Assembly (NCBI RefSeq): GCF_016801865.2
Contig: NC_068938.1
Coordinates: 96,062,221 to 96,126,220, forward strand
Direction: 5' to 3'
Source of the DNA: Culex pipiens pallens
Lineage: Eukaryota; Arthropoda; Insecta; Diptera; Culicidae
DNA: 64,000 bases
The translations under genes and the position numbers were made by a program. How positions within the stretch are numbered: position 1 is the first letter of the stretch; each line of letters begins with the position of its first letter. Shown here piece by piece: positions 12,764 to 23,292 of the stretch. The notes below the pieces were generated by a model, which was not told where the DNA came from, did no database searches, and saw nothing but the letters and a program-made list of their open reading frames with translations.

Positions 12764-12892
12764 AAGTCTGCTGTTCCCAAACTCAGCAGAAGTCACAAGG
12801 CCGCTTTGCTCCACATGGGCCGTGACATGACGCAAAGCCCCTTGGGCATGAATATTTCTGGCATGAACCAGGGTGAATACAGTCCTGACTGA
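12764..12892 (+). CDS. Candidate terminal coding exon, protein unknown
   Basis: A strong 3' splice site (pyrimidine-rich tract ending 'ttttacttccacag', AG at 12762-12763) opens a 42-codon frame ending in TGA at 12890. The peptide begins KSAVPKLSRSHKAALLHMGR and ends GMNQGEYSPD. Codon third positions are richer in G/C than the surroundings, as expected for coding DNA. It would be the C-terminal exon of a gene whose earlier exons are not identified in the window. I do not recognise the protein. It overlaps the 3' part of the minus-strand frame at 12905-13077, and at most one of the two is likely right over the shared bases. Length and splice-site quality are the only support. Confidence 0.4.
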   Translation, partial: KSAVPKLSRSHKAALLHMGRDMTQSPLGMNISGMNQGEYSPD

Positions 12893-12904
12893 CTGTTCCG
12901 AGAC

Positions 12905-13077
12905 TGTGTCATTGTTTCTTGTGAATGTTCTTCAACACCACCAGTCGCATTAGGCACCAGGTTTCGACAAGGATTATCCAGGACGTAACGGATTTGTAAC
13001 AGCTCGGGATCGGTTTCAAAAAGGAAGAAGATGATTACGGTTCCGACGATAGCGGCAAGGATAAATAAAAGGTAATT
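12905..13077 (-). CDS. Candidate exon with a transmembrane segment
   Basis: On the minus strand a branch-like CTAAC and 'cagctgctctcag' precede an open frame starting NYLLFILAAIVGTVIIFFLF, a clear membrane-spanning segment. It continues as ETDPELLQIRYVLDNPC and then a polar N-glycosylation-type stretch (NAT). Entry is in phase 0, compatible with the phase-0 end of the exon at 57251-57361. The downstream donor is not clear, so the end is approximate. Protein not recognised. The frame could instead be the start of a type II membrane protein, but no in-frame ATG is visible. Confidence 0.35.
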
Positions 13078-13104
13078 CTGAGAGCAGCTGCTGGTTAGAT
13101 ACAA

Positions 13105-13903
13105 GCATTTAAAACGTTCAACATCTGATTAATCGTGGAGAAATTATTTTATGTCTTCGACGCACAGAATTCTATTTTTTTATTTGAAGTAGCATTGATA
13201 TGTGTCCATCAGCGCCACGGACATTTTTTTTTAAAATTCCAAAGCTAAAATGCGTCTCCTTATAACAAATTATCAACCAAGATTTCAATGGAGACGCCCC
13301 ATAGTTGAAATAAAAAAGTCGTGTTGTACCCCATGTTTTTCTAATCCTTTTTTTCTTCATTTCGTTTGCTCTCACAAAGCTCATGCTGTCATCATTCGAT
13401 TGCGAAGGGTTCGACCCTTGGTTGAGAAGAAGGAGCTGTTCGAAGTTACAGCAGCATCAGCACCGACATCATCGCAGTTATCACTTCAATGTTCAGCCTT
13501 GCTGGTGCTGTTTGCTACCAGTTGGAGCAAACTACCATGGACAACGACCATTGCGGCTGCTTATTTTTGCTTAGGACCAACAAAGCTATGGTCACTTCAA
13601 CTGCAGCAGGACCAGCTGGTGACGCAAGGAATCCACTACGAAATTACAACAACGACCTGTTGTGTGGTCGGAGTTCTGCAATAGTGCAACAGTTGAATTG
13701 ATTAGCAGAACAACACATGTAAAAGGAAAAATAAAGAGGAAAATAGAGCAAGGAAAAATGAGCAAAAAAAAAGTTTGGGAAATGTCTGATTTCATGCCCG
13801 TTGAAAATAATAATTTTCAGGAACTGCGAATGAATTGTATTGTTTTTATTATTTAAATTAAAGACTTGTCTTAAGTTCAAATGCTTTGTATTACAAACTA
13901 ATG
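13105..13903. other. Unassigned region with CAG/CAA-rich plus-strand frames
   Basis: At 13380-13700 all three plus frames are partly open because of CAG-, CAA- and ACC-rich sequence; the longest is 144 aa (13250-13684). No frame is clearly favoured and none has a recognisable domain. It may be decayed coding sequence or low-complexity DNA. Confidence 0.25.
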
Positions 13904-13911
13904 ATTCAAAA

Positions 13912-15080
13912 CAGGGGTGTGCTTATGGGTAGATTTGAGTAGATGACATCTACTTAGCTGTTTGCTTAAATTTATTTATTTTTTAAGGAAAAATATTCAA
14001 GTTAAACGATATTTTTGACCATAAAAGGGCTTGCACCAAGTTTCACCAATTTCTTGGCTCAATTTTGAAGCGCCCTTTTCTTTTTTTCAAGTCATATGCA
14101 CTCTTTCTGGAAAGTCAACCAAACATTTCAGTGTTCCAAGGTAGTGCTGTCGCAGTCAGTCGCAAAGTCGCCAAGTCGAGGAGCGATATTTTTTAAATAA
14201 AGTTTGTCTGAAGGCGCCCCTAGGATTTAAAAAATTGTATTAAAATTCTCAATATGAAAATTTGACTGGAGGCGCCCCTACGACTTAAAAAATTGTATTG
14301 AAATTCTCAATATGAAAATTTGACTGGAGGCGCCCCTACGACTTAAAAAAATGTATTGATATTCTGAATATGAAAATTTGACTGGAGGCGCCCCTACGAC
14401 TCGTGGGTCTCGTGGCGCAGGGGTAGCGGCTTCGGCTGCCGATCCCGATGATGCTATGAGACGCGGGTTCGATTCCCGCCTTATCCACTGAGCTTCTATC
14501 GGATGGTGAAGTAAAACGTCGGTCCCGGTTTCTCCTGTCTCGTCAGAGGCGCTGGAGCAGAAATCCCACGTTAGAGGAAGGCCATGCCCCGGGGGGCGTA
14601 GTGCCAATAGTTTCGTTTTTTCGCCCCTACGACTTAAAAAATTGTATTGAAATTCTCAATATGAAAATTTGACTGGAGGCGCCCCTACGACTTAAAAAAA
14701 TGTATTGAACTTCTCAATATGAAAATTTGACTGGAGGCGCCCCTACGACTTAAAAAATTGTATTAAAATTCTCAATATGAAAATTTGACTGGAGGCGCCC
14801 TTATGGCTGAAAAAAAAATGAACAGGGGTGTGCTTATGGGTAGATTTGAGTAGATGACATCTACTTAGCTGTTTGCTTAAATTAATTTTTTTTTTTGGAA
14901 AAATATTCAAGTTAAACGATATTTTTGACCATAAAAGGGCTTGCACCAAGTTTCACCAATTTCTTGGCTCAATTTTGAAGCGCCCTTTTCTTTTTTTCGA
15001 GTCATATGCACTCTTTCTGGAAAGTCAACCAAACATTTCAGTGTTCCAAGGTAGTGCTGTCGCAGTCAGTCGCTAAGTCG
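13912..15080 (+). repeat. Direct duplication (~260 bp) around a 58-bp minisatellite
   Basis: The block at 13912-14175 recurs almost exactly at 14823-15080 ('gggtagatttgagtagatga', then 'ccaaggtagtgctgtcgcag'). Between them lie about eight ~58-bp units with core ggaggcgcccctacgac and 'ctcaatatgaaaatttgac' (14211-14401 and 14622-14810). The array is split by a SINE at 14402. Confidence 0.85.
14402..14621 (+). mobile_element. tRNA-derived SINE (family S1)
   Basis: A 13-bp TSD CGCCCCTACGACT (14389-14401 and 14622-14634) brackets 220 bp. The head is tRNA-like, with an A-box-like tggcgcaggggtagcgg and a perfect B box ggttcgattcc, giving an internal RNA polymerase III promoter. The body 'ctgtctcgtcagaggcgctg' is followed by a T-rich end. 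The insertion site is within a minisatellite unit. A near-identical copy lies inverted at 58201-58422. Confidence 0.9.
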
Positions 15081-15312
15081 ATGCGCGATCGCTGCGCGAT
15101 GGTTTGTTGTTTGTTTTATTTAAATTTAGCTTTGTCACTCTTGCGATGCATAAGTTTTTTTTTGTGGTTTGGTTGTTTTTTTTTATTTGACTAAATGATT
15201 TTTGGTTGTTGTGCGCACGCAACTATATGTTTCCCCAAGAGCGAGAGAAGCCGACTCGCTCACCAAAATGTATCAAATTTAGACCAATGATTTCAAATGA
15301 CTTTCTCAGATT

Positions 15313-16922
15313 TTTATTTTTTTTTTTGTTCATAACTTATTTTTATTAGGTCCTTTTAGGTGCTGTGACCAGGTTAGGACCGAGGATCAAGAGTACAAAA
15401 AATAATAAAAGAAAAAAAAAACCGGAACTGATCTAGATTATCATTTTCTCGTGCCATGTGTCAGCAAGTGTGCGATCACGTCAATCTGTTCCTCGGGTGT
15501 CTTGCACTGCCTCAAGCGACCTCTGTATTCTCTGTAAATGGACCACAGCTCCGACTCGCTGTACAGCTTCGGTTCGCCTTGATCCGCCTTCGGGGTTGCA
15601 CCGGCGCCGGCGCCAGTATTATCTGGACTTCTTCCTGCGGGACGAGGATGTTTTTCTTCCGTCCCGACGGACGGCACCGCTCCAGGTAGCGGAGGAAAAT
15701 CCGCCGCGTTGAACGCGGCTACAGCTGGAGTCTGCTTGTCCTTCTTCCATGCTGGCGGCTTCGGCTTGGACGCCTGCTGCCTCGACTGGATGAACTGCGC
15801 ACGTTTGGGACAGCTGCGGTCCAGACCCTCGTGGGATCCAGAGCAGTTGACACACTTCTTGGCTTGCGTTTCTTCTGCTTTGCACTTTTCCGTGCTGTGG
15901 GCACCCCCACAGCTGCTGCACCTGGGCTTGAGATGGCAGTTACTGGTTCCGTGACCGAACTGCAAGCAGTTCTTGCACTGGGTCACGTGCGGTTCTTTGT
16001 TCCGGTAGGCCACCCACCGGACGACGACTGATCCCACTTTCTTTACCTTGCTACTCAACTCCTTCAAACTGGTGTGCCCCTTGGGGAAGAGCACGATGAA
16101 AGGCGTCTCATCGATGGCGGGAAGCTGCTGCTTCCGCCTGATGGCGTGTACTGCCAAGACGTCCAGCTGATGTTCCGTCTTGAGCAGCTCCTTGACGTAA
16201 TCTGGTTCCGCGTTCGGGAGACCTCGCATTACTACCCGGTGCGGTCTCGCACTGCGCTTTCCGTGCGTATAGAACTGCACCTTGTTCTTCTTCAGGTGAG
16301 CTTGCACCGTGTCAAAGTCGTCGCTCGAGAAGCACGTAATTTTGGTGCCGTACCGCGTCAGTTTGTGTTCCGGCTGGACATCACATGTCGACATCACCTT
16401 CGCAAGGCGGGCGAAACTCGTTTCTTTCACCACCAGCGGCGGCTGCTTCTTCTTCCCTGCCGACTTGCCGGGTGCTGGTACCACGGGGATGGTTTTTTCT
16501 GCTGCTGGGTTCGCATTGTTGTTGTTGTTGCTCTTCTCCGCCAGCGGGCTGAACTTGTTGTTGCTGAGCAGTTTCTCCACTTCCTGGCCATTGCCGTCGT
16601 TGATCTCCTCCTTAGCCTTCCTGCGCCGAACCTTGATCACGGGACGAAATTCGCCCCCGTCCTCTCCTCCTCCTTCGGAGTCTTCCACTTCCATGCCCGT
16701 CGCCACCTGCGTTTTGGGTTGGAACCCGTCCGGTTTCTCCCACACACTTTTCTTCATGGCCGCGTTCCAGTAGAACGGCCTTCCATCCTCAGCCCTATGC
16801 TCCGTCCACTCACTCTCCGCCGTCGCGGCCGCCGCCATGGCCGTCGGCGAAAGTTTAAAAAAAACACCGTCAAAAACGCGCTCAAAGGAAACACGTCTGC
16901 TCTGAGCAAGCTGTCAAACTGG
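15313..16922 (-). mobile_element. Complete ORF1-only Jockey-type retrotransposon ('half-LINE')
   Basis: A 1.6-kb insertion on the minus strand bracketed by a perfect 17-bp TSD AATGACTTTCTCAGATT (15296-15312 and 16923-16939). Order on the minus strand: ~84-bp 5' UTR, one intact 465-codon ORF, ~115-bp 3' UTR with AATAAA, then an A-rich tail abutting the TSD. The element start CCAGTTTG and a downstream AGACGTG resemble the initiator and downstream promoter elements of Jockey-clade LINEs, though the spacing is a few bases short of the Drosophila DPE position. No ORF2 or reverse transcriptase. Target-primed integration by another LINE's enzyme is the likely mechanism. The perfect TSD and intact ORF imply recent insertion. 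A processed copy of a cellular gag-derived gene would leave the same marks. Confidence 0.85.
15441..16838 (-). CDS. WW-domain Gag-like (Jockey ORF1) protein, 465 aa
   Basis: Nucleic-acid-binding Gag of a non-LTR element, expected to form RNA particles with the element transcript. Visible in order: a WW domain at about 11-36 (W11, G19, Y23, N25, W33, P36, with WTEH and WEKPD as in PRPF40/TCERG1-type WW domains); an acidic and basic linker with an N-run (~105); an RRM-like Gag region at about 155-285; three zinc knuckles, C288-C291-H296-C301, C307-C310-H314-C319 and C329-C332-H336-C343; FPPLP at 381; and a C-terminal helical segment with QCKTPEEQ as in Jockey-clade ORF1. The start ATG is the first in the transcript, preceded by a short GC-rich leader; the stop is TGA. 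The ORF has higher G+C than its surroundings. An N-terminal WW domain is not part of the usual Jockey ORF1 architecture known to me. Domain names come from motif reading, not a search. Confidence 0.88.
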   Translation of the reverse strand: MAAAATAESEWTEHRAEDGRPFYWNAAMKKSVWEKPDGFQPKTQVATGMEVEDSEGGGEDGGEFRPVIKVRRRKAKEEINDGNGQEVEKLLSNNKFSPLAEKSNNNNNANPAAEKTIPVVPAPGKSAGKKKQPPLVVKETSFARLAKVMSTCDVQPEHKLTRYGTKITCFSSDDFDTVQAHLKKNKVQFYTHGKRSARPHRVVMRGLPNAEPDYVKELLKTEHQLDVLAVHAIRRKQQLPAIDETPFIVLFPKGHTSLKELSSKVKKVGSVVVRWVAYRNKEPHVTQCKNCLQFGHGTSNCHLKPRCSSCGGAHSTEKCKAEETQAKKCVNCSGSHEGLDRSCPKRAQFIQSRQQASKPKPPAWKKDKQTPAVAAFNAADFPPLPGAVPSVGTEEKHPRPAGRSPDNTGAGAGATPKADQGEPKLYSESELWSIYREYRGRLRQCKTPEEQIDVIAHLLTHGTRK

Positions 16923-16939
16923 AATGACTTTCTCAGATT

Positions 16940-17894
16940 GAAGGAGTAAGCCTACCCTTCAGGTGAATCGATACTCCGAATTGGTAAAAATGTTGGAGCT
17001 CGTTTTAAAAGCACAATCGCATTGATTTATTTTTTATTTGTTTGGAAGTGCGCAAAATCTAATTCGTCATTCATTTGCGTAATGCGTTTTATTTTTTTGG
17101 CACGATCATCAATGTTTATGAGAACATTATCATCTTTCATATTGTAAATACGTGCTATTCATCCTTTAATTCTGTGCTTACAGTATTTAACGGTGTAGCA
17201 TTCTTGAACAACCACTTCGCAGCAACAGCCTCACAGGGCATGCAAACCTTATGCATCGCTTTGTCAACATGTTTCCAACAGATGACTTGTGTAGGCTGAC
17301 TTACTCTTTGTATCCTCTAACAGAGGATGATTTTTGACGGGTAGAGTTTTTCGGAACATTTACCCCGAAGCTTTGAAAAAAAGAATACTTTTGAAATCAG
17401 TACCATTAATATTAATTTTTTTATTGCTGTTTTATTTTTTGATGAAAGAGATCTTCGCTTCTGGTTAAGGTTTTTTTCGAAGTGATAGGGACTCAAAATA
17501 AAACGCTCTATGTGGCAACTTTATTCTAGTAGAGGACTTTAATAAGTGATTTCGTTTACTTTATAGATTGAGAACTGATATGGGAAATGAAACATAGTTT
17601 GATTTTAATTAAGTCATACAGTGTATAATGTACACGGTGTGATTATTTAGAGTTCTCCTAGATAAATAAGGTAGGTCTGATATTTTGCACCTTGTAAGAA
17701 AGTCTATTTCCCGAAATTTTGAGGGGTAAATTGAAATATAATATTTAGCCCCAAGTGCAACTTCTTCTAAGAAGCTCAGAATTTTATAACGATCTTATCA
17801 GATTTTTCTTTGGAAAGTCACTGAAAATTGATTGAAACAATATGCTTATTAAATGTTTTAAGCACTTTGGCTACTGAATCGTAAAAAAAAGATA
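16940..17894. other. A+T-rich noncoding DNA
   Basis: No gene, terminal repeat or array recognised. The 74-aa frame at 17075-17299 has no recognisable features. Confidence 0.3.
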
Positions 17895-18829
17895 TACCGT
17901 AAACCGGGGTGACTTTGATAGGATTTCAATTTGTTTTTAGAATATTTTCCAACAGGCAAGGTTTTTCTCAAGATTATTATTTTTAAAACATGTACTGGGG
18001 TAGGCCACACAAAGTCCATGCACTATTTCGGAAAAAAAGTTTTTTCAATAATGTTTAGAAAAATAGTTACGTTAAAAATTCTTAGTTTTAATTCCGGGGT
18101 GACTTTGATAGTCATAGTTTTTCTTGTTAAAATCATATTTAAGATGTACAAACTTTATTTGTACGCTAAATGTACCATCACTAAAGTAGCTGATATAGTT
18201 TTTAAGAAAAAAAATCAATGTTTATATTTAGTTAACTAAGTTTATAAGCTTTTTAACAAAATACTTATAAATTTTAGGTAAAATTGTTAAAAAGTCGGAA
18301 TTTTGCCTGAAATTTGTTAAAACTAGTTTTGTTTATAAAATTATCGATTTATATTGCATTTTATACTGAATTCGAAGCACGAATCACAAGTTTTCACATT
18401 TTACATGAAATTTGTTCAACTGAAATTGCCTATAAATTTGGAGATTTTTTTTAATTGTGTTTCAAAAACACATATTATTTATTATTTACAAACTTTTTTA
18501 ACCTTCTCCTAGTGGAAAATTGTCCAAAGAATCCGAAAATGCATTCCGTTTTCCGATTAAAAATCATGTTTATTGAGAAAATCATGACACTTTGAGAAGT
18601 TTAAAATAATGACTTTCATCAACATTTTCTTAACTATAGTTAACTAACTTTTTAAACTTGTTAAATTTTTTTGAAAAGTTCTTCTTGAGGTACTTTGAAC
18701 ACTTATCTACCACGGTCAGTATGTTTCTAAACCATTCCTTACGTATTTTAATTGTACTCTTCATTTTGCGGAAAAATCGCAAACCTATCAAAGTCACCCC
18801 GGCTATCAAAGTCACCCCGTTTTACGGTA
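17895..18829. mobile_element. Non-autonomous DNA element with GGGGTGACTTTGATAG motifs
   Basis: The left end TACCGTAAACCGGGGTGACT is matched at the right by its complement ending TTTACGGTA. The 16-mer GGGGTGACTTTGATAG appears at about 17914 and 18097, and inverted twice in tandem at the right end (18784-18819). TA at both tips suits a TA-target element, but the superfamily is inference. The interior is A+T-rich and noncoding. Confidence 0.75.
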
Positions 18830-19996
18830 CGTCGCATCTCGCGGCGTCCGAGACACCATTTGATTATGCTGGGATCGATTTTTCGAAAAAATGCCAAACT
18901 TTTAAGGTCTGTACCGAGCTCCGGGGTGCCCCAAAAATCAATGTTATATATACCAAAAGATGTGCAAGAATCGGGCCTACACGCCAGTGATGTTGAAAAT
19001 AAGCGCTTCAGTGGCCAAAAAGCCTTAAAAAATTACATTTTAGAAAAAAAAATCTTTTTACGGGTTTATTCCCATTTAAAATTCAAATGCAAAGCACCAG
19101 CTCCTGTTACATCCAATCAAGCTCATATTTGGAATTTGAGCTCAGTATGACCACCGGAACAAACCTCTGAATGTCCGCCAAAATGTAATTTTTGTTACAT
19201 CCTAATACATATACATAATCTATGCAAATTGCACATATTCTTCTAAATTATCTAATTTGATTCCACTTTGTATAATCTAGACTTTATCAATTAGATCTCT
19301 AAGAACAATTTTCCGAACAAGTTCTCATAATAAAATATCAGTATTTGTTCGTTACTAGCTGAGATATGCGAATTTCGCTTAGTTACACAATAGGAAGCGT
19401 TAACTGAGACATTTTGAATGCTCATATTTATTTTTTTAAAGAAATTAAATAAAATTTTGATATCAATTTTTTGTCTCAATAAAGCAATGCCGTTAAAAGT
19501 AACGATAATTGCACATAATATAGTTTCATAATTTTCTTAACTTTTTGGCACATTTTTTTAAATTTAAAAAAAAAATAGTAATGAAAAACTTAATTTTATT
19601 TAATTCATTTCGATTTATTGTTCTTATAACCATTCAGTTCGCCTGAAAATTTCATATCAAAGTATAAATATTTCAAAAAATATTAGTTTCTGAAGCTTTC
19701 ACAACTGGGATCTTGTTTATTCGTTGAGCAACAAAAATTACGATATTATGAAATGAAAATTAACTATTATAATTCTGGTTAGTTTTTTAAACAAAAATTG
19801 TTGTTATATCATTTGAAACTTAGGTATCCTGTTCTGCCAAGATCAAATTATGTTTTTTTACGGTTTTGTTTACCATGGTCAAATTGGATGAAAATTTAAA
19901 AAAAATATCAATTAATGTCTCAGAGAGGGTCATTCCAAATAAAAAAAAATTGGCAAATTTGTTAAAAAGTGTTAACAGTTTAATATCAAGAAAAAA
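18830..19996. other. A+T-rich noncoding DNA
   Basis: No supported gene. Open frames at 18658-19150 overlap the preceding element and show no domain. Long A/T runs dominate 19150-19990. Confidence 0.3.
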
Positions 19997-22241
19997 AACT
20001 AACTTAATCCACCTGTGTGGTTGATGCCTTCCTCACTTTTTACCAACAATGGGTAATATGAGTGGTTTGGACACATATTTCAGCTATTTTTTTAGGTCCA
20101 GAAAAATAAGTACACAGATATAACTTAAGTTGTCATAACTCGAGACAGGGTTGCCAGATTTTCTATTATGTGGACTCGTTGGAAAGGTCTCATGATTACC
20201 AAACCAACGATGGGTCGGATGATGGATCCGGACATCGTTTACATGCATTTAAGTGAGATCATGCTTCAAAAAAGTACATAAATATCACTTAAGTGGTCAT
20301 AACTCGAGACAGGGTTGCCAGATCTTCGATGTTGTGGACTCGTTGGAAAGGTCTCTTGATAACCTAACCAACGATGGGTCGGATGATGGATCCGGACATC
20401 GTTTACATACATTTAAGTGAGATCCGGCTTCAAAAAAGTACATAAATATCACTAAAGTGGTCATAACTCGAGACAGAGTTGCCAGATCTTCAATGTTGTG
20501 GACTCGTTGGAAAGGTCTCTTGATTATCTAACCAATGATGGGTTGGATGATGGATCCGGACATCGTTTACATGCATTTAAGTGAGACCCGGCTTCAAAAA
20601 AGTACATAAATATCACTTAAGTGGTCATAACTCGAGACAGGGTTGCCAGATCTTCGATGTTGTGGACTCGTTGGAAAGGTCTCTTGATAACCTAACCAAC
20701 GATGGGTCGGATGATGGATCCGGACATCGTTTACATACATTTAAGTGAGATCCGGCTTCAAAAAAGTACATAAATATCACTTAAGTGGTCATAACTCGAG
20801 ACAGGGTTGCCAGATCTTCAATGTTGTGGACTCGTTGGAAAGGTCTCTTGATTATCTTATCAACAATGGGTCGGATGATGGATCCGGACATCGTTTACAT
20901 GCATTTAAGTGAAACCCGGCTTCAAAAAAGTACATAAATATCACTTAAGTGGTCATAACTCGAGACAGGGTTGCCAGATCTTCAATGTTGTGGACTCGTT
21001 GGAAAGGTCTCTTGATTATCTAATCAACGATGGGTCGGATGATGGATCCGGACATCGTTTACATGCATTTAAGTGAGACCCGGCTTCAAAAAAGTACATA
21101 AATATCACTTAAGTGGTCATAACTCGAGACAGGGTTGCCAGATCTTCAATGTTGTGGACTCGTTGGAAAGGTCTCTTGATTATCTAATCAACGATGGGTC
21201 GGATGATGGATCCGGACATCGTTTACATGCATTTAAGTGAGACCCGGCTTCAAAAAAGTACATAAATATCACTTAAGTGGTCATAACTCGAGACAGGGTT
21301 GCCAGATCTTCGATGTTGTGGACTCGTTGGAAAGGTCTCTTGATAACCTAACCAACGATGGGTCGGATGATGGATCCGGACATCGTTTACATGCATTTAA
21401 GTGAGACCCGGCTTCAAAAAAGTACATAAATATCACTTAAGTGGTCATAACTCGAGACAGGGTTGCCAGATCTTCAATGTTGTGGACTCGTTGGAAAGGT
21501 CTCTTGATTATCTAATCAACGATGGGTTGGATGATGGATCCGGACATCGTTTACATGCATTTAAGTGAGACCCGGCTTCAAAAAAGTACATAAATATCAC
21601 TTAAGTGGTCATAACTCGAGACAGGGTTGCCAGATCTTAAATGTTGTGGACTCGTTGGAAAGGTCTCTTGATTGTCTAACTAATGATGGGTCGGATGATG
21701 GATCCGGACATCGTTTACATGCATTTAAGTGAGATCCGGCTTCAAAAAAGTACATAAATATCACTTAAGTGGTCATAACTCGAGACAGGGTTGCCAGATC
21801 TTCGATGTTGTGGACTCGTTGGAAAGGTCTCTCGATTACCTAACCAACGATGGGTCGGATGATGGATCCGGACATCGTTTACATGCATATAATTGAGATC
21901 CGGATTTATGTGAAAACACATTTTTATACATAACTTTTGAACTACTTATCGAAACTTCAAACAATTCAATAGCGATGTATGGGACCCTAAACCAAGTCGA
22001 ATGCAACTGGTTCGATCAAAATCGGTTCAGCCAGTGCTGAGAAAACTTGGCAAGATTTTTGAACACATACATACATACACACACACACACATACACACAC
22101 ACACACATACACACACACAGACATTTGTTCAGTTTTCGATTCTGAGTCGATATGTATATATGAAGGTGGGTCTTCGAGCTTTTAATAAAAAGTTCATTTT
22201 TAGAGCAGGATTATAGCCTTACCTCAGTGAGGAAGGCAAAA
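19997..22241 (+). mobile_element. Minisatellite-carrying element, copy 1 (164-bp array)
   Basis: The left module (aacttaatccacctg ... tgccttcctcac) is followed by about eleven units of 164 bp (about 20110-21905; core 'ggttgccagatcttcaatgt' and 'gatggatccggacatcgttt'). Then comes a unique right module with a (CA)n tract (22069-22118) ending 'cctcagtgaggaaggcaaaa'. The copy at 30476-34789 has the same two modules, so modules and array move together. The two tips share an inverted tgccttcctcac. No protein coding. The element class is unknown to me; internal minisatellites also occur in some Helitron- and MITE-like elements. Confidence 0.8.
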
Positions 22242-23132
22242 CTTGAGCTAAGAAGGGCGTAAGAGATTTAATATGAACTGAACTACTTTTATTGCTATGA
22301 AAATTCTTTTAGACGAAATCATTTATTAAGCTGAATCATTAAAAAAAAACTACTTCGTATTATGTAGAAGGTGATTTTATGAAAATTATATTTCAAGTGA
22401 AAAAGTTGATATTTAAGGTGAATTCAATGCTTATCTATTTATTCATGAGCTCAAAGAAGTAAGATTTGTTCAAGAAAAAAGATTTGCCAACAAATCCATA
22501 TTTTCTTCATTATTTTTTATTTTCATTTCAACGTCGTCTCAATATTATTCTTTATCATATTCTCTCAAACTGTTCACAGAGCCATAATGTATAGCAATGT
22601 TATGGTTTTGAAGCATGGATTCATTTTACTCGCCGTCAAAAGACTGTGATTGGAAAAATATCACTGCAAAAAAAAAAAAATACTAGTAAATTTAGAAATA
22701 GTCTATAGATTTAGAATATCAATATATTTTCTTGAAAATGTTTTTGCAAGCAGTTAAGGCATTAATTGACCCTCGCACTTAATTTGATCATTTAAGTTGC
22801 TATTTTATACAATTTTGTTAAAGAATATTAACCAGAACCAATATAAGAACAATTTTGGATAAATTTAAAATTTACCGTTTCCCGGGAATTTTGTAACCCT
22901 GGGAAATTGGACGCTTTAGGTAATACTAAATCGCATCAGATTATTCTATTGAGAGCTAGTCAATCTGTTTTCTCCGATTTGATTGCAAAGATAAAGTTCA
23001 AAAGCCATACACTGAAATAAAAAAAAAGTACGAAATTCCTTTACTTTAAGAATTCTGCCTCCTTTCCTTATTAAGTAATTGTGTTTTTCGGATAACTGAA
23101 TAAGGATTTTTTTTATATGTTATTTTCAAGTT
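22242..23132. other. A+T-rich noncoding DNA
   Basis: Nothing recognised apart from a single 'tttcccgggaatttt' at about 22878 that resembles the subterminal motif of the hAT element at 10015-11064 and may be a decayed relative. Confidence 0.3.
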
Positions 23133-23292
23133 GGGACCATCCATAAACCACGTGGACACTTTTTTGGGAATCTGTTACCTCCACCACCCTCCCCTTGTGG
23201 ACAATTGTCCATACAAAAAAAAACTTTTTTGTATGGATCGTGGACAATCACCATACCCTCCTAAAGTGACCACGTGGTTTATGGATGGTCCC
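23133..23292. mobile_element. PIF/Harbinger-like MITE (family D), copy 1
   Basis: A 160-bp near-palindrome with ends GGGACCATCCATAAACCACG and its complement, flanked by 3-bp GTT on both sides. Other copies at 28069-28237 (AGT) and 55655-55823 (TTA). A 3-bp TSD with G-rich ends suits PIF/Harbinger. The class assignment is inference. Confidence 0.85.

Noticed and set aside
13489..13701. 70-aa plus ORF MFSLAGAVCYQLEQ... as a gene
   Set aside because: All three frames are open in this CAG/ACC-rich stretch and none is favoured.
15458..16949. Several long plus-strand ORFs (up to 291 aa) opposite the WW-Gag gene
   Set aside because: They are antisense shadows of the G+C-rich 465-aa minus-strand frame and show no domain.
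20110..21905. 164-bp direct repeats as a CRISPR array
   Set aside because: Contiguous tandem satellite without spacers in a eukaryotic genome.
22069..22118. CA-rich tract as a CRISPR or regulatory array
   Set aside because: Simple dinucleotide repeat inside the right module of a mobile element.
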